Source of the DNA: Agrostemma githago
Lineage: Eukaryota; Streptophyta; Magnoliopsida; Caryophyllales; Caryophyllaceae
NCBI GenBank assembly: GCA_958450325.1
Contig: OY288253.1
Span: 65,527,612-65,591,611 of the forward strand
DNA length: 64,000 nt
Reading direction: 5' to 3'
Below the pieces are notes generated by a model that saw only the letters and a program-made list of their open reading frames with translations, made no database searches and was not told the origin of the DNA. Every line of letters starts with the position of its first letter. The stretch's first letter is position 1. The position numbers were made by a program, and so were the translations under genes. Positions 55,974 through 64,000 of this stretch are shown here, one piece after another.

Positions 55974-57973
55974 TGTTGTGTGTCAAATTTGGACCGTTTT
56001 TCCTCCCATTTAAGCTCATTTTTCCTCCGTTTTGCGAGAATAGAGTGCGATTATCGCCGTATTTTGAGTATTTCTCGCATTAAAGTCTCTCTTTTCCATT
56101 TTATGTGTTTTTGGTAGTTTTCTGTCTATTTTGACAGGATTTTCGACCAAAAACGTGTCCGAGCTTCCATGAGCATGAAAGAGAGAGATACCGTCCAAAG
56201 AGCAAAGCACACGACTGAAAGTTCAAGTAATTCAATCAATCGACAAAGAAAGAGACCGGAAAAGAGGCGGAAAACCATCGGGTGAAATTTCACCCGATGA
56301 GTCATCACCGGACGAAATTTCGCCCGACGACATTTTCCACCTCCCCGAAGAATTTTGTGAACATTCACCACCGGGTGAAATACTCACCACCGAGCGAAAT
56401 GACCGGGCAAAATTCTCACCACCGGGTGAAATTTCGCCAGACGGTAATGCAGCGCCAAAATCGCATTTCTGGAGAAATTTCACCGGGTGAAACCACCGGG
56501 TGAAGTTTCACCCGGCGGTATTAGCTCGTGAATGCCAATTAATCGCGGGGTGAAGTTTTGCCATGTGAAGATGCATAAGGTGAAGGTCTAATTAAGAAGG
56601 GAAGATTGGATTATGGGTCTTAAGTTGTGTGAACCATTAAGGTTAGTATATATAATAACCCTAGGTTTTCATTCTAAAGTGTGCCTTAAGTGTGCCTCTT
56701 TAGATTAGAGTAGTTAGTAGATCTCCATAGTAGTAAGCTTTTAGTTAGTTCATCTTCTTAGTTTTTAGTAAACTTTCTTAATTAGATTATTAGTTCTTGT
56801 AATAGATAAAAAACTACTCTTTCAATTTATGTTAATTTTCCATTTCTACAATCAAGCTTCCATCTTTGTTGAAGATTTGAGTTTTATTTTGAAGATTGAA
56901 GAGTTTTGCAAGGATTGGTGACAAAGTTGTATTTTCTCCTTCAAGATTCAAGCTTTATTTTAATCTTCATCTTCTTCCTTTCATTTTGTTCATAGTTGGT
57001 AGTTTCTTTCTTCTCCATTTCTCCATTAATTAGTTTCCTTTTAATCTCCTTTTTAATTCATTGTTTGTTTCTCCTTTTTTATGTTAGTGTTTGTTTGTTT
57101 GTTTGTTTGTTTGTTTGTCTAGTCATTTTCTTATGTTTGTGTTGTTTAAATTTCATTGTTAGTAATTTCTTGTTTTCTTTCTCCTTTGTTTGTTTCCATC
57201 ATTTTTATCTCTAGTATTTGTCTCCTTTGTTTTGCCTTGTTGTTTATTCTCTTCCTTATTGTTGTTTTGTTAGTGTAGTTTCCTTTATTGTTTTAGATTA
57301 ATTATCTTTCCTCTAGTTCAAGCATGTTTAGTTTTTCTCTTAGCCTCTTTATTTCTTGTTTTATTATGTTTAGCATGGGTAGTGAATAGATTTTAGTTAG
57401 GGGGCTAGGGGAGGAGGAATCCTAGATTCGGGTTCCATTTTGTGGGAAATATTGCATTTGAGGGTGATATGTCTTGCATGGGATTGTTGTGTCCGGTCGA
57501 CTTAGCCTGATCACCTAGGTTAGCCTGACTCACCTAAATCAATACAGGAAAACTCGGGGTTTGGGTGATTCCGTCTTGAGATTTTAGTTTATTCTCGCGA
57601 AAGCGGGTTTAGGCTAGGTCGGTAGGGAAATCGAAAGGTGGCACCTCCCTTATTCATCTTGTGATAATTCTTGTGATTGTACCCTAGTCTTAAATTCCGA
57701 CTCCCCGACTCTCCCTAACGCCTTTATCATTATTGTTTCTCGTCTTAGTTGTTTAATTCGCTTGCCTTAGCTGTTGTTTCATTTAATTAGCTTAGTCTAC
57801 CCTATTGCAACCCCCCTTTCTTAGATCCCAACCACTCTCAGACTTAGACTTGGCCGACTACCCCTGACCGTCCCTGTGGATCGATCCCGACTTGCCGCTA
57901 CTACGTAGTAGTTAGTTGGAGTTTATAAATTTTGTTTGATCGTGTTAGATAGGCGACAATCTGACGTGCATCA
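55974..57973 (+). mobile_element. Solo LTR (2,000 bp) of the Athila-like family
   Basis: Starts TGTTGTGTGTCAAATTTGGA, ends GACGTGCATCA, and is flanked by the 5-bp duplication GATGA (55969-55973 and 57974-57978). No internal sequence is attached. It lies 388 bp from, and inverted to, the 3' LTR of the host element. TATA-like TATATATAATA at 56647-56657; CCGGGTGAAATTTCACCCGG-type palindromes at 56277-56515. Confidence 0.95.
56277..56515. repeat. Cluster of CGGGTGAAATTTCACCCG-type palindromes in the solo LTR
   Basis: A perfect 22-mer palindrome centred on GAAATTTC spans 56277-56298. Variants lie at 56308-56326, 56371-56380 (half), 56421-56440 and 56496-56515. The equivalent of the last is at 55226-55245 in the other LTR. 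Confidence 0.9.
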
Positions 57974-57978
57974 GATGA

Positions 57979-60319
57979 CAATCCAACAATAAAAACATTG
58001 AAAATTTACCAAGGTCCTTCTAATTCCACTAAAGATACCTACAACGGAACGATAAATGGAGTGAATAAGTGAGAACCATGGAGTTAGTAAGCACTGTAGG
58101 TAAGTGTTATCCCGTCTCCTAAGCTAAGCCTAGAGGGTCGTCCCAAACTCGAGAAAGTCAATTAGACCAAAAAAATGAACAAGTATTTGCAAAATGGTAA
58201 AGATCGACTAATTACCGTTATTTTCCTTCCTCGAGACTCGGTCCTCTAGTAGGCTGTTTACGGCAAATAGTCAACCAAGGGATTATTTGGGACTTGGGAA
58301 CGATTTTTGAGATTTTGATTTTCTTTTTGGTTTTCTTTCTTTCCCCATTATTTCAGTTGAGGGTTTTTTTTCATATGCCCTTCTTCTTTCATTTTTCTTC
58401 ATTTTTCTTCATTTTTCCCTTTGCTTTTGAGTAATCCATAATTGGCTAGATGATATATTTGAGATCAAGGTAAAGCATATTCTTGCAAACTTATTTGTGG
58501 AAATGGGTGAATGGTAGAAAAATAGGCTAGACGGGTGTGCACCCCCTTCAAACCCACAGAAAGATGGAAATTTGGACTAAAAATGGCTTCTCAAGTCAGG
58601 TCACCTAAGAGAACGGGTAACGATAACCAAGGCCTTATCACTCCATGGGTGATCAAGATGGTCAAATGCAAATCCCAATGTAGACTCCTAGTAGAAAAGA
58701 CGGACTCATTGTAAAAATTCAATGCAAAAATTGGTTCAAGGTCATTCTATTAGAAATATGTCCAAAAATAAAAAAGGGTTACTAATAAGGGAGTAATAAA
58801 CACTCGGTCTAAACTCAAAATCGGGTTTTCAAAAACTTTACCTAGACAAGCTATACACAAAATGAAAAAGAACACAAAAATGACAAAAACATGAAAAGAT
58901 CAAAACAAAACAAAATATACAAGTATAGCCAGGCACTTCAAACTCCATTAAGTCAACACAATCCACAACCACCAATTCCAAAATGTTCACCAAGTGAACC
59001 TCCAAATAGCATACAAGCCCATACTCCCATACGAATAAGAGAAGAGGATAAAACGAAGGTAGAAGATATTACCAAGCGGTCTTCATTTTCGCTACCTTAT
59101 GTACCCATGCTAATTGGTCGGTGGTGTACCTACAAGAAGGAGAATGCAAGGCAATACAAGTGACACAAAAACGGAAATAAAAGAAAAGAAAACTAAAATG
59201 AAAAGAAAAGGAAAAAAATTTGGGGTTTTTGATTTTTAAAGGAAAAATGAAAAAGAAAAGGACGAAAAGGATAGTAGAAATGAATAAGAGAAGAGGAAAG
59301 AACAAGGGTAGAGGATATTACCAAATTGTCTTTGATTTCACTACCTCAAGTCCATATGCTAAATGATCGGTGGTGTACCTACAAGAAGAAGAATGCAAAA
59401 CAATACAAGTGATACAAAAACGAAAATAAAAGAAAAGAAAAATAAAATGAAGAGAGAAGGAAAATTTTTTGGGTTCTTGGTTTTTAAGGAAAAAATGAAA
59501 AAGAAAAGGAAGAAATTGATAGAGAAGAGGATAGTAGATCCCCCCACACTAAAACTGTGCATTGTCCTCAATGCACGAATAGGGGAAGAATCTAAAAAGA
59601 AGAAAAAGAGAAAAGAACGGAAAATCTTTTTGAATATTTCAAAATTAAGGGAATTAAAAGAAAGAAAATGAAAATGGAGGGAAAGAAACAAAAATTAAGA
59701 AAATGAAAAACTAAAAAAATAAAAAAAAATAAAAGAAGAGAAGTGGCGGGCCTAGGTGTAATCACGTCACCTAGACCCTAGCCAAAGAGAAAAAAAAATC
59801 GAAAAAGAAAATGAAGATAAAACGAAATAAAATAAGAAAGATGAAATGAAACAAAGTGAGAAAATAAAATAAAGTGAAAATAAAAAGAAAATGAAAATGA
59901 AAAAGGAAAAAGGAGAAAAATCGATAAGGGGAGAAAGGGCATAGGTGTAATCACGTCACCTCGCCCTGATTCCGCACAAATCGGGAAAAATAAAGAAAGA
60001 GAAAACGAAAATATGGATTTTTCAAATGGTCATGGTTTGATCAATTCACCTAAGACCGGGAGCTAACAATCAAGACCTTCTTCTCTAAGGTACCTGCAAT
60101 AAAACCTCACGTGTGTAACGACCCAAGTAGGGTCACGGAGGGGCTGACAACTCACCAAACCAACAAAAATATCACCACAAATAACCAACAATCATAATCA
60201 TCAAATGCCAAAAACTGGCGCAACAGAAACTGACAAAAATTACTGATAACAGGAGAAATGACAACCGCCGACGACTGACAACCGACACCCCCACACCAAC
60301 ACTAACAACACTCGACCAC
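57979..60319. other. Non-coding internal region of the Athila-like element
   Basis: Purine-rich on the plus strand, with no supported ORF. It contains a tandem duplication (59032-59538). At about 59540-59580 the minus strand reads CATTGAGGACAATGCACAGT then TTTAGTGTGGGGGGAT, the motif that follows ORF1 in Athila elements. The phrase TAGGTGTAATCACGTCACCT recurs near 59753 and 59944. Confidence 0.65.
59032..59538. repeat. Tandem duplication, about 253 bp, two copies
   Basis: Both copies start GAATAAGAGAAGAGGA, contain ATCGGTGGTGTACCTACAAG or a one-base variant, and end GAGGATAGTAGA or similar. They differ by scattered substitutions. Confidence 0.85.
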
Positions 60320-62094
60320 TCACATAGAACCTAGGGGACGAGGTAGTGGGTAGTACGACCCGGGCGGAGGCATACCGAAAAATTGATCATAATACTGTTG
60401 CTGCTGTTGCAACATCCTCTGGTTCTCCTCTGCCGCTAACCTCGCTGTTTTGGGATCCCTAGCAGCGTCCTTGTCTATCTCGATCTCGGGCCCACTCAAA
60501 ACCGTCTCGGGGGTAGGTGTAGGAGTCATGCGCAATATCGCGCGCATCCCGAGCTAGGTTATAGGCACTATGGGCCAAGTTGAGTGATGTGGTGGAATTC
60601 TCCCGAGTCTGACGTGTATGATCATAAACTTCCCCCACTGGTTATAAAGTCTTCTGATCCGAAGAACGAAGAGTGTCTCGGAGGACTCATATTTACGTCC
60701 TCATGAAAACCGGGGGTAGACTAGGTGAAAGTGGAGTGTCTGTGTGGTGTGAAGTCGGAAAAATCGGGGGTGAAAAACTGGGAGGTCTGAGGTTCGGTCT
60801 GATGGGAGGAAGAGGGTCCGTGGGATGATGATGGTAAAGCTCTATGACCCTCGTCTCGGAAGGTTTCGACCTCCGGTTCCTCCTCCGACACATCTACTAC
60901 CTCGACGTCATCATCACCATAGTCTAAAGGTCCAACAGGGTAATTAACTTGACGAATCTTACCACGGGTATTATCCCGAATGTACTCCCCTGACCTTTTC
61001 GGCATGCCGAAATTCTCCTCAACATCGAGCCTAACCCACTCGGGATTAGGCATCTTAATAGCTCGCAAATCAGTAATCTTATACAGAAACAAACTGTTAT
61101 AATTAACCCCTTGGGGCCAAACAAGAAAAGGGCAATAAACTTCGTTTAAATAAATCCCCACTCCGTCTACTGGCGTCATGCCACTAAAATCGACGTTCAA
61201 GGCTCTTGCTATCATCATTACAATACCACCACAAGAAATTTTCTTGCGGTTGCCCTTCGCAACCTGGGCGAAATGCGTAGCTAGGGCCTCAGACATATCG
61301 ATTGATGGGCCTCTATTCAGAACCGCATACTCAAGTAGTTGCACAGCTGTGGCACCACAATTATGGTGCGTATCATAGCTTGACAGAAAGGAATTGGCTA
61401 TGATACGAGCCAAATATTTGAGAATGGGGTTCCGAATAGAGAAAGAACGCATCCTACCCCCCTTAAAAGTCCTTTGGCGGGTAATTTTAAACCAAAATCG
61501 ATCGCGAGCAAACTTTTCATCTCTAGTTTGCCCCGCCCTAGGCCTTCCAAGGACAGAAGTTGGTAAACCGAGCAATGCACCAAAATCCTTCAAGGTTAGG
61601 ACGTATAGAGTTTATCGCAATTGTAAAGTGACGGTGGTGTCATCACCACCACCCAACTCAAAAGTTGCGAAAAACTCAAACGTCAATTTTTGAAAAGTTT
61701 CCTCTGTAAAGGTGTAAAATTTAATCAGTCCAAGATTTTTGCACATTGTTCGGACCTGCGGTTCAATTCCCATACGCTCAAGAACATCCCGAGCCGCTCA
61801 ACGAGTTGGGTCGGGGCGACAAACCCAAAATTTCTTAAACTTTTCCAAATGGGATTTCTTGGCAAAACAAACATTAGACTCGGAGTGACGATAATTATGA
61901 CGAATTGAAGAGTAACGTACCTCAAGCGGAACAGGTTGTTCGCGCGAGACGAAGCCTTGTGCTTGAACGGGCATCGAAACAGATTCATCCCGGACTTCGG
62001 TCGGCTCATCGGAACGTCAAGAGGACGTCGAACCCGAATGGCGGTTGAGCATAGATGATAACCTTTTCCTTGCCGTTTGCTTGATTCTCTTCAT
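60320..62094 (-). pseudogene. ATHILA ORF1-like protein, decayed
   Basis: One minus-strand frame from ATG 62094 to 60721 contains three stops (62017-62019, 61798-61800 and 61612-61614). Text includes HLEKFKKFWVCRPD, LERMGIEPQVRTMCKNLGLI, LPTSVLGRPRAGQTRDEKFA, LARIIANSFLSSYDTHHNCG and MPNPEWVRLDVEENFGMPKR, then an acidic, Ser/His-rich tail. A further piece in another frame (60547-60320), DPKTARLAAEENQRMLQQQQ then YYDQFFGMPPPGSYYPLP, looks like the C-terminus. It resembles the Arabidopsis Athila ORF-1 family from memory; its function is unknown and membership should be confirmed by profile search. Confidence 0.65.
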
Positions 62095-62359
62095 AGTTGA
62101 TGATTGAATTGGGTGATTATGGTGATGGAGTTTAGGGGTTGGGGTTGTCAAAAATTGGATAGATTTCTCAAAAAGAACTCCTAAAAGATGATAGGAATTC
62201 GATAATGAAGAAGAATGTGGGATTGGATTAGATTTTAGTGAAGAAATTGATGGATTGGAAGGGATTTAGGGTGATAGGATTTGGGGTTTATTTGAGGAGA
62301 GAGAAAAGAAAAGAGGGTGATATGAAGAAGGAATGAGGGTGTTTGGGTATAAGGGTGAC

Positions 62360-62670
62360 GCGGGGTGAAGTTTCACCCGACGGTCTTTGGACAAATTCTC
62401 GTCAATTACGCGTAGTTTCACCGTTGGGCAAAATTTCGCCCGGTGAGATTCCACCGGGTGAAATTTCACCCGACGAAATTCCGTCAAATCCAAGTCGCAA
62501 ATAAGTTTACTGTCGGGCGAAATTTCGCCCAGTGAGATTCCACCGGGTGAAATTCTACCCGGCGGATTTTCCGTCAATTCCTTTAATTTCAGCAAAAGTT
62601 GCTATCGAGTGAAATTTCACCCGACGGACTTTGGGCAACAATTTCACCGGGTGAAGTTTCACCCGGTGAG
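62360..62670. repeat. Array of seven CCGGGTGAAATTTCACCCGG-type palindromes
   Basis: Centres near 62371, 62434, 62463, 62521, 62552, 62615 and 62656. The last is a 26-mer (62644-62669) with one mismatch pair. They sit between the protease and ORF1 reading frames. Neighbouring spacings alternate between about 30 and 60 bp. Confidence 0.9.
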
Positions 62671-62988
62671 ATCCTCCACTCCAAATAAGCTTCTTAGTTG
62701 CGAAAATGCTCTTTGACTTGGTCCAAACCAATCCTTAACTCTTCAATAAACCAATCTTCTCAATCCATGTATTAGCTACACGGAGAAAAGCTCTCATAAT
62801 CATTTGTAGCATAACCCAAAAAACTCCAAAAGAAATCTTCACAATTCTTGCAAATACCATAAGAAGCAAGCTCCAAAAGAAAAATCCAAAAGCTATTGTT
62901 CAAGGAAAATAAAAGGAGATAAGAATATACAAATATTTACAAGGTGGTTATTATGGACACCACCAAACCGAATCAAATTGTTTTGAGC

Positions 62989-64000
62989 TTAGTCGGGGTT
63001 GCTTGAGAAGCAACCCGGAGGGTCTTGAGCATTAATTTCAAATTCAATGTTACCAATCTTGAACTCTTTTCTAAACTCCGGCAAGCCCATAAGTCGTGCT
63101 ACATCGGGAAGCATTGCAAATTCTTCCGGAATACCTTCTTGGGAGGTAGGACCGAGTATAAATAGGGCACCATCGTCTTCTTCGTTATCATAGTCAAGAT
63201 CTTCAGTGGATGGTTCTTCATTGGATGGAAATTCCACCATTTGATTCCATAACTCCTCGCTAAAAGAATTTTCGAAAAGGAACGCGGGAAGCACAAATTG
63301 AACCGTGTCATTAGCAACATTGAAAGATAGTCGCCCTCTCTTCACATCAATGATTACTCCACCGGTAGCTAGGAAAGGTCGTCCCAAGAGAATAGGATTC
63401 CGCTCCTCTATAGGCATGTCGAGAATGACAAAATCGGTGGGGATGTATAGATTTCCCACATTAACCATGAGGTTGCGGGCTAGACCATAAGGCTCCTTTG
63501 TAGTTTCATCGGCCATTTGCACATTAAGTGGGAAGTAGTCCAAGTCCTTAATATGGATGGTACAAGCAATGGCTAGGGGCATTAGGCTAATGTCGGCGCC
63601 TAAGTCACACAAGGCTCGGTCTATCAAGACATGGTCTATGGAGCAAGGTATAGAAAAACTACCCGGATCACCTAGCTTGATGGGAATTGTAACTTTTGGT
63701 GTAACTCTCGGGGAAACGGGAGCTTCTTCCCTTACGGTGGGTTTCAAAATAATGTCTCGAATATATTTAGATGGGGTAGGCATGGGAGGACTTGTATCAA
63801 TGTTTTCAATCAGATCGGTGAAGGTTATCCTCTCCAAAGCTTGGTTATTTAAGGGGATTTTGGGCTTATCATTCAAGGGTGATACTTCAATTCTAGAGAC
63901 CAGGTTCATGTCTTCTATTGTAATCTGTTCAATGACGTAGGTAAGGTCTCCTACAAGGTATTTGGATGGATCTTTTCTTGGTCTTTCGGCTACACCCTTG
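62989..64000 (-). CDS. Athila-type gag-protease C-terminal part (partial at the right edge)
   Basis: The frame is open to the window edge (upstream text KGVAERPRKDPSKYLVGDLT), with the first visible ATG at 63909, and ends at 62989. Retroviral-type aspartic protease: catalytic motif in CDLGADISLMPLAIACT (the DLGA variant typical of Athila), flap region LNVQMADETTKEPYGLARNL, then NLYIPTDFVILDMPIEERNP and ILLGRPFLATGGVIIDVKRG. After the protease comes an acidic tail (STEDLDYDNEEDDGALFILG) and a stop at PPGCFSSNPD. In autonomous Athila elements the frame would continue into reverse transcriptase; here it ends, so the protease stands without polymerase. The N-terminal gag part lies outside the window. 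Confidence 0.8.
   Translation of the reverse strand, partial: KGVAERPRKDPSKYLVGDLTYVIEQITIEDMNLVSRIEVSPLNDKPKIPLNNQALERITFTDLIENIDTSPPMPTPSKYIRDIILKPTVREEAPVSPRVTPKVTIPIKLGDPGSFSIPCSIDHVLIDRALCDLGADISLMPLAIACTIHIKDLDYFPLNVQMADETTKEPYGLARNLMVNVGNLYIPTDFVILDMPIEERNPILLGRPFLATGGVIIDVKRGRLSFNVANDTVQFVLPAFLFENSFSEELWNQMVEFPSNEEPSTEDLDYDNEEDDGALFILGPTSQEGIPEEFAMLPDVARLMGLPEFRKEFKIGNIEFEINAQDPPGCFSSNPD

Larger units (their letters stand above)
53875..64000 (-). mobile_element. Athila-like LTR retrotransposon without reverse transcriptase, extends past the right edge
   Basis: Minus-strand order from the right edge: gag/protease-type ORF (64000-62989), palindrome array (about 62670-62360), ATHILA ORF1-like reading frame (62094-60721), purine-rich non-coding region, then 3' LTR (55586-53875). 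The LTR is preceded on the minus strand by GAGGACGAGCAACAATTTAG followed by TGTGGGGGAAT, a typical Athila end. No RT, RNase H or integrase lies between protease and ORF1 or after it. A solo LTR of the same family is inserted at 55974-57973. Confidence 0.8.

Noticed and set aside
56232..56483. Minus-strand frame with repeated SPGGE/SGEIS peptides, also seen at 62266-62595
   Set aside because: The peptide repeat follows from the DNA palindromes. It appears in LTR sequence and in the internal region without a shared start or length, so a coding role is unlikely.
1..64000. tRNA, rRNA or canonical U-snRNA genes
   Set aside because: I looked for the familiar tRNA T-arm text and snRNA 5' ends and saw none. 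A covariance-model scan would be decisive.

Overview
The window is nuclear DNA of a flowering plant. It holds spliced GT-AG genes whose proteins match plant families, long AT microsatellites, MITEs and nested LTR retrotransposons. Abundant Tat-lineage (Retand-like) and Athila-like elements would fit a Caryophyllales genome such as a Silene relative. That placement is inference, not proof.

The left half (about 1-29,000) is gene space. A truncated reverse-oriented Tat LTR (1-602) is followed by 3 kb of AT-rich repeats. That stretch contains a degenerate tandem array in which each unit pairs a TCCCACATCG-like box with TATAAATA, mostly 31-35 bp apart, the layout of plant Pol II snRNA promoters. 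It ends near a Helitron-like 3' terminus. Four protein-coding genes follow, and their exons join in frame to full-length proteins: the Qc-SNARE SYP71 (+), the ER co-chaperone P58IPK/DNAJC3 (+), a RAD16-type SNF2/RING DNA repair ATPase (+), and a SKU5-similar cupredoxin protein (-). Two of them show recent exon duplication. A SYP71 exon is partly duplicated, and a 99-bp phase-1 exon of RAD16 is present three times in tandem.

The right half (about 29,170-64,000) is a nest of retrotransposons. A gag-only, Ogre/Tat-type element starts at 29,173 with 2.8-kb LTRs, a tRNA-Arg-like primer site and no pol. Its 5' LTR carries a hAT-type MITE with an 8-bp target duplication. Its 3' LTR is split by a very young, nearly intact Retand-like element (39,301-51,476). 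That element has 678-bp LTRs that differ by one base, a gag-pol frame interrupted only by three stop codons, 125-bp tandem repeats and two antisense ORFs. Next comes a truncated copia element (-) split by a Stowaway MITE. An Athila-like element (-) without reverse transcriptase then runs off the right edge, with a 2,000-bp solo LTR of the same family inserted in the opposite orientation.

The least explained signals are the snRNA-promoter-like array, two unrelated sets of short palindromes (CACTCGATCGAGTG in the gag-only element, CCGGGTGAAATTTCACCCGG in the Athila-like element), the paired antisense ORFs of the young Tat element, and the RAD16 exon triplication. All exon coordinates were read by eye from splice consensus and protein continuity; no alignment or search was run.
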